Shown here: in pieces, positions 44,220 through 52,966 of the stretch | How positions within the stretch are numbered: the first letter of the stretch is position 1 | Layout: each line of letters opens with the position of its first letter | DNA from: an uncultured Collinsella sp. | Lineage (GTDB): Bacteria > Actinomycetota > Coriobacteriia > Coriobacteriales > Coriobacteriaceae | NCBI GenBank assembly: GCA_959599095.1 | Contig: CAUGGC010000002.1 | Location: 1 to 64,000 of the forward strand | Length of the DNA stretch: 64,000 nucleotides | Direction of reading: 5' to 3' | The notes under the pieces: model-generated | Database searches by the model: none | What the model saw: only the letters and a program-made list of their open reading frames with translations | What the model was told of the DNA's origin: nothing | Made by a program: the position numbers and the translations under genes

Positions 44220-44225
44220 TATAGT
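44220..44225 (+). promoter_or_regulatory. -10 hexamer of ppdK
   Basis: TATAGT about 75 bases before the GTG start, without a -35 match 16-18 bases upstream; the TTTACC array ends 41 bases upstream of it, a position usual for activators. Confidence 0.5.
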
Positions 44226-44300
44226 ACCCTCACGGCCCGCATCCGGCGGGTCGATTCGTTACCACGGTCGTGCGCGAGAGCGCATGGAAGGGGAAGTATC

Positions 44301-47051
44301 GTGAGCGATTGCAAGAGGGTTTACCGTTTTGGAACCGACGCCCAGGGCACCTGTGTCACCGAGGGCGACAAGTCCATGAACTTCGTGCTTGGCGGCAAGG
44401 GCGCTAACCTTGCCGAGATGAGCCGTATCGGCCTGCCGGTTCCCGGTGGCTTTACCATTACCTGCCAGACTTGTGTCGAGTACTCCGGCGCCGGTAACGT
44501 GTGGCCCGAGGGCGCACTCGATGAGATCGTTGCCGCCGAGGCAGACCTCGAGGCCCGCTGCGGCAAGAAGCTCGGTGACGATAATGATCCGCTGCTCGTG
44601 TCGGTTCGCTCGGGCGCTCCGTTCTCCATGCCCGGTATGATGGACACGGTTCTCAACTTGGGCCTCAACGACGACTCCGTTCAGGGTCTCATCGCCCAGA
44701 CGCAAAATCCGCGTTTTGCCTGGGATAGCTACCGCCGCTTTATCCAGATGTTTTCCAACGTCGTCATGGGCGTTGACGCCGACCTGTTCGAGAACGCCCT
44801 GACCCAGGCCCGCCTGGTCGCCGGCGTTCGCGTCGATTCCGAGCTTTCGGCCGAGGACCTGCAGGAACTCGTCGAGACCTTTAAGGGCATCTTCTCCGAG
44901 AACGTCGATGCCTCCCTGTATCCCGAGCTCGAGGTCGCTGACGGCAAGCCCGTCTTCCCGCACGACCCGGAGCTTCAGCTACGCCTTGCAATCCAGGCCG
45001 TCTTTGGCAGCTGGATGAATGAGCGTGCCTGCATCTACCGCAAGCAGCATGGCATTTCCGACGACCTCGGTACTGCCGTCAACGTGCAGGCCATGGCCTT
45101 TGGCAACAAGGGCGAGACCTCTGCGACGGGCGTCGCCTTTACGCGTAATCCGGCCGACGGCACCAAGGAGTTCTACGGTGACTTTTTGGTTAATGCCCAG
45201 GGCGAGGACGTCGTCGCCGGTATCCGCAACACCGAGCCCATCGCCGACCTCAAGACCACCCCGGGCCTCGAGTCCGCAGGTGAGGAGCTCGAGCGCGTGT
45301 TCCTGACGCTCGAGGATCATTACCGCGATATGTGCGATATCGAGTTCACCATCGAGCAGGGCAAGCTCTGGATGCTCCAGACCCGCGTGGGCAAGCGCAC
45401 CGCCACCGCCGCCCTGCGCATCGCCATCGAAATGGTCGAGGAAGGCCTGATCACACGCGAAGAGGCCGTGAGCCGTATCGATCCCGCGCAACTCGACCAG
45501 CTCCTGCACCCGCAGTTTGACGCCTCCAAGAAGTACGAGGCTCTCGCCAGCGGTCTTAATGCCAGCCCCGGTGCCGCCGTGGGCGAGGTCGTGTTCTCGA
45601 GCGACGACGCCGTCGCGCGTTCCGCCGAGGGTCGCAAGGTCATTCTGGTTCGTTGGGAGACCAACCCCGACGACCTGAAGGGCATGGTCGCCGCCGAGGG
45701 CATCCTGACCAGCCACGGTGGCAAGACGAGCCATGCCGCCGTTATCGCCCGCGGTATGGGTACGCCCTGCGTCTGCGGCGTTGAGCGCTTCCATATCGAC
45801 GCCGCCGAGAAGGTCGTGCGTATCGAGGGCAGTGACCGCGTGCTGCGCGAGGGCGATGTCATCTCCATCGACGGCACCCAGGGCATCGTCGTCGACGGCG
45901 CCGTTGACCTGGTCTCCGCCGAGCTCACCGGCGATCTGGATACCATCCTGTCCTGGGCCGACGAGATTCGCCTGGACGAGACCTGTGGCCATGCCAACCA
46001 TGTGCGCGTCAACGCCGACAATCCCGAGGATGCTGCACTCGCACTCGAGTTTGGCGCCGAGGCTATTGGCCTGTGCCGCACCGAGCACATGTTCCTGGGC
46101 GATCGCAAGAACATCATCCAGAGCTTTATCCTTTCTGACGATGAGGCCGTGAAGCAGCAGGCCCTGGCCGACCTGCTCAAGGTTCAGACCGAGGACTTCC
46201 TGGCGATGTTTAAGACCATGTCCGGTCGCGATGTGGTCGTTCGCCTGCTCGATCCGCCGCTTCATGAGTTCCTGGATAATCCTCGCGAGCTTGAGGTCGC
46301 CATCACCAAGAAGGAAGCCGCTGGCGCCAGCGAGGAAGAGCTTGCCGTCCTGCGCGCCCGCCTGCGTCGTATCGACGGCATGGTCGAGTCCAACCCGATG
46401 CTCGGCCTGCGCGGTGTGCGCCTGTCTGTCGTCTTTAGCGATCTGCCGCTCATGCAGGTTCGCGCCGTCGCCACGGCTGCTGCCCGCCTCATCAAGGAAG
46501 GCGTCGACCCGCGCCCCGAGATCATGGTTCCGCTCGTTTCCATCACGGCGGAGCATGTCCAGACCCGCGAGGTTATCGAGCGCGTGATCGCAGAGGTTTC
46601 CGACGAAGAGGGCGTCGAGCTCAATATTCCCGTGGGCACGATGCTCGAGCTGCCGCGTGCCTGCATGGTCGCCGACGAGATCGCCCATTACGCAGACTTC
46701 TTCTGCTTTGGCACCAACGACCTCACCCAGACGACCTTCGGTTTCTCGCGTGACGACGCCGAGGCTAAGTTCATCCCGCTGTATATGCATAAGAAGATCT
46801 TGGAGGACAATCCTTTCGAGACCATCGACACGGCGGTACTCGAACTGGTGCGCTTGGCCGTCGAGAAGGGCCGCGCCACCAACCCCGACATGCACTTTGG
46901 CGTGTGCGGTGAGCACGGTGGCGACCCCAAGTCCATCAAGGGCCTGTTTAACGTGGCCGACGTGGACTACGTGTCCTGCTCGCCCTACCGCGTGCCCCTC
47001 GCACGCCTGGCTGCCGCTCAGGCCAAGCTCGAGGCCAAGCGTTCCGCCTAA
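44301..47051 (+). CDS. ppdK: Pyruvate, phosphate dikinase
   Basis: Interconverts pyruvate + ATP + Pi and PEP + AMP + PPi in the cytoplasm, feeding PEP for gluconeogenesis or running as PPi-saving glycolysis. 916 residues, complete: ATP-grasp about 1-340, the phosphohistidine domain with GGKTSHAAVIARG near 473-485 (catalytic His), and the PEP/pyruvate TIM barrel about 540-916 with GLCRTEHMF and the C-terminal VCGEHGGDP. GTG start with GGAAGGGGAAG upstream. Regulated by the protein encoded just upstream. Confidence 0.97.
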   Translation: MSDCKRVYRFGTDAQGTCVTEGDKSMNFVLGGKGANLAEMSRIGLPVPGGFTITCQTCVEYSGAGNVWPEGALDEIVAAEADLEARCGKKLGDDNDPLLVSVRSGAPFSMPGMMDTVLNLGLNDDSVQGLIAQTQNPRFAWDSYRRFIQMFSNVVMGVDADLFENALTQARLVAGVRVDSELSAEDLQELVETFKGIFSENVDASLYPELEVADGKPVFPHDPELQLRLAIQAVFGSWMNERACIYRKQHGISDDLGTAVNVQAMAFGNKGETSATGVAFTRNPADGTKEFYGDFLVNAQGEDVVAGIRNTEPIADLKTTPGLESAGEELERVFLTLEDHYRDMCDIEFTIEQGKLWMLQTRVGKRTATAALRIAIEMVEEGLITREEAVSRIDPAQLDQLLHPQFDASKKYEALASGLNASPGAAVGEVVFSSDDAVARSAEGRKVILVRWETNPDDLKGMVAAEGILTSHGGKTSHAAVIARGMGTPCVCGVERFHIDAAEKVVRIEGSDRVLREGDVISIDGTQGIVVDGAVDLVSAELTGDLDTILSWADEIRLDETCGHANHVRVNADNPEDAALALEFGAEAIGLCRTEHMFLGDRKNIIQSFILSDDEAVKQQALADLLKVQTEDFLAMFKTMSGRDVVVRLLDPPLHEFLDNPRELEVAITKKEAAGASEEELAVLRARLRRIDGMVESNPMLGLRGVRLSVVFSDLPLMQVRAVATAAARLIKEGVDPRPEIMVPLVSITAEHVQTREVIERVIAEVSDEEGVELNIPVGTMLELPRACMVADEIAHYADFFCFGTNDLTQTTFGFSRDDAEAKFIPLYMHKKILEDNPFETIDTAVLELVRLAVEKGRATNPDMHFGVCGEHGGDPKSIKGLFNVADVDYVSCSPYRVPLARLAAAQAKLEAKRSA

Positions 47052-47089
47052 CGTTTTGGGTTTAGACGCCTAGCGTAGTCCCCTTCATG

Positions 47090-47117
47090 CCGCCCGTCTC
47101 ATTCGTGAGACGGGCGG
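47090..47117 (+). terminator. Hairpin terminator after ppdK
   Basis: Perfect 11-bp G/C-rich stem (47090-47100 with 47107-47117), 6-nt loop, followed only by TTATC, so the U tract is weak. Confidence 0.65.
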
Positions 47118-47163
47118 TTATCATGTGCGGGTTTTGTCTTTTTGTCTGCGTAAAAAATTGTTC

Positions 47164-47191
47164 TTGCAGCAGAAACCCGCGCGTGTATACT
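47164..47191 (+). promoter_or_regulatory. Promoter of rplS
   Basis: TTGCAG at 47164-47169, 16-base spacer, TATACT at 47186-47191. Confidence 0.6.
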
Positions 47192-47213
47192 CGAATACGT
47201 TTGTTCAACTACG

Positions 47214-47236
47214 TGCCGGCCAAGGTGGTACGGCAC
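47214..47236 (+). other. Small hairpin in the rplS leader
   Basis: GTGCCG (47214-47219) pairs with CGGCAC (47231-47236) around an 11-nt loop; an alternative AGGTG/CACCT pairing overlaps it. L19 leaders that bind the protein are known in some bacteria; whether this is one is not shown. Confidence 0.35.
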
Positions 47237-47260
47237 CTCTAGAAGAGTAAGGAATTGCAC

Positions 47261-47602
47261 ATGGATTACATCCGCGCAATCGAGCGTCAGCAGATCCGCG
47301 AGGACATTCCTCAGGTTCGCGTCGCCGACAACGTCAAGGTTCACTACCGCATTAAGGAAGGCGACCGCGAGCGCATCCAGGTCTTCCAGGGCGACGTCAT
47401 CCGCATGGCCGGCGCCGGTGCCCGCGAGACCTTCACCGTCCGCAAGATGTCCTTCGGTGTCGGTGTTGAGCGTACCTTCCCGCTTCACAGCCCCAAGATC
47501 GCCAAGCTCGAGGTCGTTCGTCATGGTCGCGTCCGTCGCGCCAAGCTGTACTACCTCCGCGACAAGGTGGGCAAGGCTGCTCGCATCCCCGAGAAGCGCT
47601 AA
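47261..47602 (+). CDS. rplS: 50S ribosomal protein L19
   Basis: 113 residues. [21 protein letters not shown] and [13 protein letters not shown] near 64-76 are the family hallmarks. TAAGGA lies seven bases before ATG 47261. Monocistronic by the terminator that follows. Confidence 0.98.
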   Translation: MDYIRAIERQQIREDIPQVRVADNVKVHYRIKEGDRERIQVFQGDVIRMAGAGARETFTVRKMSFGVGVERTFPLHSPKIAKLEVVRHGRVRRAKLYYLRDKVGKAARIPEKR

Positions 47603-47636
47603 GAAGATCGCAGCGTCTGTCCACTCGTTTGGACAC

Positions 47637-47666
47637 AAGGGTCACCTTCGGGTGGCCCTTCTTTTT
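47637..47666 (+). terminator. Intrinsic terminator of rplS
   Basis: 10-bp stem (47637-47646 with 47651-47660, one G-U) with a TTCG tetraloop, then CTTTTT. Confidence 0.92.
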
Positions 47667-47695
47667 ATCTGATTTGCATGCAAGGAGGGCCTGGT

Positions 47696-48484
47696 ATGGC
47701 CAATATGACGAGCTCGGTTTCGGCATCGCAGGTTGCCGGAGAGCTGGCGAGCGCAACGTTTGAGGAGATCCCCGCCCTCGTGGAGCATTATCGCGAGGAC
47801 CCGCGCCAGCAGGTGATCAAGGCTTGCGAGCGTGCTCTTAAGCGCCATGCCAAGGAACTTGCCGAGCGCGAGCGCGTCAATGACATGTACGAGCTTATGC
47901 ATGAGCTTGGCGGCGATGGGGTGGTCGTTGGTGTCGACGAGGTGGGTCGCGGATCGGTGGCCGGTCCTTTGACGGTATGCGCTGTCTGCCTTCCTATGGA
48001 GCCGCGCGTCTGGGGCATCAACGATTCCAAAAAGCTCACGCCGGCGCGCCGCGAGTTGCTCTCAGTGAAGATTGCCGAGGTGGCGACGGCGATCGGTTTT
48101 TGCCATATCGCGCCTAAGGATATCGATGAGATGGGCATGGCCCGTGCTATCCGTACCGCCGTTGCGGGCGCCGTGGCCGATACGGGGCTCGAGCCCGATT
48201 GCGTGCTTATGGATGGCAACCCCTTGGGCGCCGTTCCTAACGAGCGCGATGTGGTGAAGGGCGATGCCAAGATCGCCTGCATCGCCGCGGCGTCCATCAT
48301 GGCTAAGGTCACGCGTGACGAGATGATGGTCGAGTACGACGCTGAGTATCCCGAGTACCATCTGGCCGAGTCGAAGGGCTATGCGAGCCCCGAGCACATC
48401 GAGGCCATTCGAAAACATGGACTTTGTCCACTGCATCGTGTGAGCTTTTGCGGAAACTTTCTGCAGACTGAGCGCCTTTTCTAG
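47696..48484 (+). CDS. rnhB: Ribonuclease HII
   Basis: Removes ribonucleotides from DNA and RNA-DNA hybrids. 262 residues; an about 75-residue N-terminal extension precedes the catalytic GVDEVGRGSVAGP (D and E near 80-85), and MDGN plus KVTRDEMM carry the remaining acidic residues. AAGGAGGG lies about eight bases before ATG 47696. Confidence 0.95.
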   Translation: MANMTSSVSASQVAGELASATFEEIPALVEHYREDPRQQVIKACERALKRHAKELAERERVNDMYELMHELGGDGVVVGVDEVGRGSVAGPLTVCAVCLPMEPRVWGINDSKKLTPARRELLSVKIAEVATAIGFCHIAPKDIDEMGMARAIRTAVAGAVADTGLEPDCVLMDGNPLGAVPNERDVVKGDAKIACIAAASIMAKVTRDEMMVEYDAEYPEYHLAESKGYASPEHIEAIRKHGLCPLHRVSFCGNFLQTERLF

Positions 48485-48533
48485 GTCAATTGTGGAGACA
48501 GGGACCTCTGGGGTTTTATAAACCTGCTGGTAG

Positions 48534-48575
48534 CGGGCCGTATGCAACACCATTGTTGCGTACGGCCCGTTTTTT
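48534..48575 (+). terminator. Intrinsic terminator of rnhB
   Basis: 15-bp stem (48534-48548 with 48555-48569, one G-U), 6-nt loop, followed by six T. Confidence 0.95.
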
Positions 48576-48673
48576 GACGGCATTTGGTCAGCTTTTGGTT
48601 AGCTTCCGGTACTTACCCGCATGAAAGGTGCCCTCATCATCGGGGCACTGCAGTGTGCGGGAAAGGAGACCCC

Positions 48674-49159
48674 ATGAGTGCCGCAAGCAAAAAGAGCAAG
48701 ACACAGCAGCTCAAGGAGCGTTGGGAAAACGGCGAGCTCGACTGCGGGGCGATGACGCCCGAGTTTATCAAGGGACTCAGTCCCCGCGAGCTGGGCATGC
48801 TGGGCGAGCTGATCACCATCGACTACTTTAACGAGCGCGGCTACACCTTGCTGGAGCAGGGTTATCGTTGCACCGAGGGCGAGGCTGATCTGGTGCTGCT
48901 CGATGAGCTCGACGATGTCGTGGTGATGGCCGAGGTCAAGACCAGACGCGTCGTACTGGATTGCAACACGCGGGTCTTTCCCGAGGAGGCCGTGGACGCC
49001 CAAAAGCAACGCCGCTACCGCCGCATCGCAAGCTGCTATCTTATGGAGCATTATCCGCTCAAGGCGATCCGCTTCGATGCCGTGGGTGTCACCATTCGCG
49101 GCGGGCATATCGCCGAGATCGAGCATCAGTACAACGCGTTCGATTGGCAGGTGTCGTGA
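48674..49159 (+). CDS. UPF0102 (YraN-like) putative endonuclease
   Basis: 161 residues. After an about 45-residue extension, LGELITIDYFNERGYTLLEQ, then EGEADLVLLDE and VVVMAEVKTRR reproduce the GE...GExDL...EVKxR restriction-endonuclease-like fold of YraN. Family function is unproven; it usually sits between rnhB and comM as here. AAGGAG five bases before ATG 48674. Its TGA overlaps the next ATG. Confidence 0.88.
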   Translation: MSAASKKSKTQQLKERWENGELDCGAMTPEFIKGLSPRELGMLGELITIDYFNERGYTLLEQGYRCTEGEADLVLLDELDDVVVMAEVKTRRVVLDCNTRVFPEEAVDAQKQRRYRRIASCYLMEHYPLKAIRFDAVGVTIRGGHIAEIEHQYNAFDWQVS

Positions 49160-50682
49160 TGGCGTTCGAGACGTTTGCCGTTCACGCGGCCTGCATCCGC
49201 GGCGTCGAGGCGATTCACGTCACGGTCGAGGTCTCGCTTGCCGGCGGCGTTCCGGGCATTCAGATGCTCGGCATCCCGAGTATGGAGGTGATGGAGTCAC
49301 GTGGTCGTATTCGCTGTGCGATGCGCTCCGCCGGGTTCGAGATCCCGCGCTCGGGCATTACGGTCAATCTGGCGCCCGGCGATATTCGCAAGACCGGTAG
49401 CGGCTTTGATCTGCCCATCGCCATCGCGGTCCTAGCGGCCGATGGTCAGATTCCCCGCGACAACCTCGATCGCTGCCTTATCGCCGGCGAGCTCGGCTTG
49501 GACGGTACGGTGCTTCCTGTCAAAGGCGAGGTGGCGTTTCAGCTATTGGCTCGCGACATGGGGCTGTCTTTTATCGCCGGTAGGTCCGACCAGCATGTGC
49601 CACTCGCGGGCGTGGATTGCGGCTTTATCGCGCATCTGTCTCAGCTTGCTCACGGCATGGGCGATGCCGAACGGCACTACTTGGATTCCGAGGGTGTCGA
49701 GGCGACCTTTGAGCCCGAGCTCGACTATGCAGACGTGCTGGGGCAGGAAGTCGCTAAACGCGGCATGGCGCTTGCGGCGGCAGGAGAACTCGGCTTGCTC
49801 ATGATCGGGTCTCCGGGATCGGGCAAGACGATGCTCGCACGCCGTATGACCGGCATCCTGCCCGAGCTTTCCGTTGAGGATCAGCAGGAGGCACTGTGCA
49901 TCCATTCGGTTTTGGGTGAGAACATTGATGGCTTGTTGGCGGGGCACCGCCCCTTCCGCAGTCCCCACCACAGTATTTCGACCGCAGGCCTTATCGGCGG
50001 CGGGCGCCCGGTGCACCCGGGTGAGATCAGCCTTGCTCATGGCGGCGTGCTCTTTTTGGACGAGCTTGCCGAGTTTCCCACTGGCGTGCTGCAGACGCTG
50101 CGTCAGCCCATCGAGCGCGGCTATGTGAGGATCGTACGCGTCGACGGGGCTTTTACCTTCCCGTCGCGCTTTCAGCTGCTGGCTGCGAGCAATCCCTGCC
50201 CCTGCGGCTTTTTGGGCGATCGCGAGGTGCCGTGTCGCTGCTCGGCGGCGATGGTCGAGCGCTATCGGTCTAAACTGCGCGGTCCTTTGGCCGACCGTAT
50301 CGACATGATGATCGATGTGACCCGTCCCGACCCTCAAGTGATTATCGAGGGTGCGGAGGGCATGTCGTCGGCCGAGTTACGTGACTACGTTGTGCGCGGT
50401 CGCGCCTTTCGCGCTTGGCGCGAATCCCGCATGGACGATGCGGATGCCGAGGCCGAGGATGACGAGACTCGGTCCATTGACGGCGTCGTTTCGACCTTTG
50501 AGCTCGATGATGCGGCGGAGAAGTGTGTGCTCGGCCTGTCGAAGCGCACGCATCTCACAGGGCGTGGCATCGTGCGCCTTGTTCGCATTGCGCGCACGAT
50601 CGCAGATGTCGCCGAGAGCGAGCAGGTGACGCAGGACCACGTGCTCGAGGCGGCGATGTACCAGGGAAGGAGGGACCAATGA
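49159..50682 (+). CDS. comM: YifB/ComM-family Mg-chelatase-like AAA ATPase
   Basis: 507 residues: Lon-protease-like N-terminal domain about 1-170, AAA domain with GSPGSGKT (Walker A) near 217-224, FRSPHHS, and LFLDELAEF (Walker B), plus the Cys-rich NPCPCGFLGD segment and C-terminal Mg-chelatase domain. In competent bacteria ComM is a hexameric branch-migration helicase for recombination of incoming DNA. TGATG overlap with the upstream gene and ATGA overlap with dprA indicate coupling. Confidence 0.93.
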   Translation: MAFETFAVHAACIRGVEAIHVTVEVSLAGGVPGIQMLGIPSMEVMESRGRIRCAMRSAGFEIPRSGITVNLAPGDIRKTGSGFDLPIAIAVLAADGQIPRDNLDRCLIAGELGLDGTVLPVKGEVAFQLLARDMGLSFIAGRSDQHVPLAGVDCGFIAHLSQLAHGMGDAERHYLDSEGVEATFEPELDYADVLGQEVAKRGMALAAAGELGLLMIGSPGSGKTMLARRMTGILPELSVEDQQEALCIHSVLGENIDGLLAGHRPFRSPHHSISTAGLIGGGRPVHPGEISLAHGGVLFLDELAEFPTGVLQTLRQPIERGYVRIVRVDGAFTFPSRFQLLAASNPCPCGFLGDREVPCRCSAAMVERYRSKLRGPLADRIDMMIDVTRPDPQVIIEGAEGMSSAELRDYVVRGRAFRAWRESRMDDADAEAEDDETRSIDGVVSTFELDDAAEKCVLGLSKRTHLTGRGIVRLVRIARTIADVAESEQVTQDHVLEAAMYQGRRDQ

Positions 50683-51614
50683 TGGCTGAGGGGACCTTCG
50701 AGCTGCATCCAGGTGACGCGTTGTATCCCGAGACCGTTTTGGAGCTTTCTGATGTACCTCAGACGCTCTATGTGCGCGGCAACCCCGAGGCGCTTTCGAC
50801 GCCCGCGCTCTCCATCATCGGTGCGCGAAAGGCCTCGCCGTATGGTCTTGCCGTGGCAGAGCTTGCGGCGAAGGTGGCGGTTGAGGCGGGAGTGACGGTA
50901 GTTTCGGGCGGTGCAGTCGGTTGTGACCAGGCCTCGGGTTGGGCTGCGGTCAACGCCGGCGGCAAACACGTCGTGGTGCTGGGGACGGGCGCCGACGTGG
51001 TCTACCCGCGTTCGAGCGCGGGGCTTATTACGCGCACGCTCGATACGGGCGGCGCGGTCGTGTCGATCTCTCCGTGGGGCATGGGTCCGCGCAAGTTTGC
51101 CTTTCCGCGTCGCAATCGCGTGATCGCGGCCCTGTCGCAAGCCCTCTTTGTATCCGAGGCGGGTATGCCTTCCGGGACGTTTTCTACAGCCGAGGCTGCT
51201 ATGGATTTGGGGCGCGAACTTCTTGCCGTGCCGGGGTCGATCCTATCGCCCGAGTCGCGTGGCACGAATTACCTCATTGCGAACGGTGCCTGCTGCATTG
51301 TCGACGAGGAGTCCATCGAGATGGCTATCTCTCGCATATACGGCACCCTGCGCTACTCGCGCCCCGATGCTCCCGGCATTGCCGACCTGAATCCAACACA
51401 GCAGACCGTGATGCATGCGCTCATCGCCTCTCCGCTCAAGGTCGACGACATCGCGGCGCTCGTCTCACTCGATGCTGTCGGCGTACTCAAACTCTTGGGT
51501 TCGCTTGAACTCGAGGGCCTTATCGAGCGCATGATGGATGGAAGGTATGCGCCCTCCAAGTTTGCCCTTCACGCCCAGACGCCCTTCGGTCACAATGGAA
51601 AACGTGTCAATTAG
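50679..51614 (+). CDS. dprA: DNA-processing protein DprA (divergent)
   Basis: Loads RecA on single-stranded DNA taken up by transformation. 311 residues; lacks the N-terminal SAM domain of longer forms. SIIGARKASPYG and RNRVIAALS with SGTFSTAEAA and AVPGS support the Rossmann core, and a C-terminal winged-helix follows. The normally invariant SGxARGID-x-x-AH loop reads SGGAVGCDQASG, an unusual change. Starts at ATG 50679 or 50682 with GGAAGGAGGG upstream. Confidence 0.88.
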   Translation: MMAEGTFELHPGDALYPETVLELSDVPQTLYVRGNPEALSTPALSIIGARKASPYGLAVAELAAKVAVEAGVTVVSGGAVGCDQASGWAAVNAGGKHVVVLGTGADVVYPRSSAGLITRTLDTGGAVVSISPWGMGPRKFAFPRRNRVIAALSQALFVSEAGMPSGTFSTAEAAMDLGRELLAVPGSILSPESRGTNYLIANGACCIVDEESIEMAISRIYGTLRYSRPDAPGIADLNPTQQTVMHALIASPLKVDDIAALVSLDAVGVLKLLGSLELEGLIERMMDGRYAPSKFALHAQTPFGHNGKRVN

Positions 51615-51628
51615 AAAGGTGTTTGCAG

Positions 51629-52966
51629 ATGCAGTTCGATCAGGTGACGGTTATCGGTGGCGGTCTGGCGGGTTCGGAATGCGCGATCCAGCTGGCAGAC
51701 CGCGGGTTTGCCGTAAAGCTGTGCGAGATGCGCCCCCAGGTGAGCTCCCCGGCTCACCATACCGATCACCTGGCAGAGCTCGTCTGCTCCAATTCGTTTA
51801 AGTCGACCCGTCCGGATTCCGCGGCTGGTTTGCTGAAGGCCGAGCTTGAGCGCATGGGTTCAGTCCTGCTCGACTGCGCCCATCGCGCTGCTGTTCCCGC
51901 TGGTGGCGCCCTGGCGGTCGACCGTGTTACATTCTCCGAGCTCGTCGAGGCTGAGGTTGCCGCCCGCCCCAATATCGAGGTCGTTCACGGCGAGGTCACC
52001 CAGATCCCCGAGGGCCACGTGGTCATTGCCGCGGGCCCGCTGTGTTCACCGGCGCTGAGCGAAGAGGTCATGAAGCTCGTCGGTGGCGACGCCCTTGCGT
52101 TCTTCGATGCCGCGGCGCCGATCGTCGATGCCTCCACGCTCGATATGGACGTGCTGTTTTCGCAGTCGCGCTACGAGGAGCAGGGGAGCGGCGACTATCT
52201 CAACGCTCCGCTCAACAAGGAGGAGTACGAGGCCTTTATCGAGGCGCTCACCACGGCCGACCGCGTGGTGCTCAAGGACTTTGAGGGCGGCGATCTGTTC
52301 CAGGCCTGCCAGCCTGCCGAGGAGGTTGCGCGCACCGGCAAGGACGCCATTCGCTTTGGCGCCATGAAGCCCGTCGGCCTCACCGACCCGCGTACCGGAC
52401 GTCGCCCTTGGGCGGCGATTCAGCTGCGTGCCGAGAACAAGGGGAAGACCGCCTATAACCTGGTGGGCTTCCAGACCAACCTGACCTTTGGCGAGCAGAA
52501 GCGCGTCTTCCATATGGTGCCGGGCCTGGAGAACGCTGAGTTCTTCCGCTACGGTGTCATGCACCGCAATACCTTTGTCGACGCCCCGCACGTGCTCGAT
52601 GGCACCTTTGCCGTGCCCGGTACCGGCGTGCGCCTGGCCGGTCAGATCACCGGCACCGAGGGGTACATGGAAGCCGTGGCGACCGGTCTGCTCGCGGCGC
52701 TCAACACCTATGCAGAGGCTATCGGCGCCGATTCCGTCGAGTTGCCCCGCGTGGGCGCCCTGGGTGCGCTCGTGGGCTATGCGACCGATCCTGCCACCGT
52801 GGGCTATCAGCCCATGCATGTCAACTTTGGCCTGGTGCCGCCGCTCGAGGACGGTAAGCGCCGCAGCAAGCGCGACCGCTATCAGGCCTATGCGGACCGT
52901 GCGCTCGAGGCCCTCGATGCCTACTTGGCCACGCGTTCCGACTTGTTTGGAGGCGACCGGTCATAG
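51629..52966 (+). CDS. trmFO: Methylenetetrahydrofolate-tRNA-(uracil-5-)-methyltransferase
   Basis: Makes m5U54 in tRNA using folate and FAD. 445 residues: FAD loop VIGGGLAGSECA near 8-19, LVCSNSFKS near 51-59, and the C-terminal GTGVRLAGQITGTEGYMEA. ATG 51629 lies seven bases after AAAGGTG. Its TAG overlaps the probable ATA start of the recombinase gene. Confidence 0.95.
   Translation: MQFDQVTVIGGGLAGSECAIQLADRGFAVKLCEMRPQVSSPAHHTDHLAELVCSNSFKSTRPDSAAGLLKAELERMGSVLLDCAHRAAVPAGGALAVDRVTFSELVEAEVAARPNIEVVHGEVTQIPEGHVVIAAGPLCSPALSEEVMKLVGGDALAFFDAAAPIVDASTLDMDVLFSQSRYEEQGSGDYLNAPLNKEEYEAFIEALTTADRVVLKDFEGGDLFQACQPAEEVARTGKDAIRFGAMKPVGLTDPRTGRRPWAAIQLRAENKGKTAYNLVGFQTNLTFGEQKRVFHMVPGLENAEFFRYGVMHRNTFVDAPHVLDGTFAVPGTGVRLAGQITGTEGYMEAVATGLLAALNTYAEAIGADSVELPRVGALGALVGYATDPATVGYQPMHVNFGLVPPLEDGKRRSKRDRYQAYADRALEALDAYLATRSDLFGGDRS

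Noticed and set aside
48490..48512. GGAGACAGGGACCTCTGGGG near the rnhB end as another REP copy
   Set aside because: It shares only GGGAC with the RAYT-linked unit and lacks the TGATT/AATCA ends.
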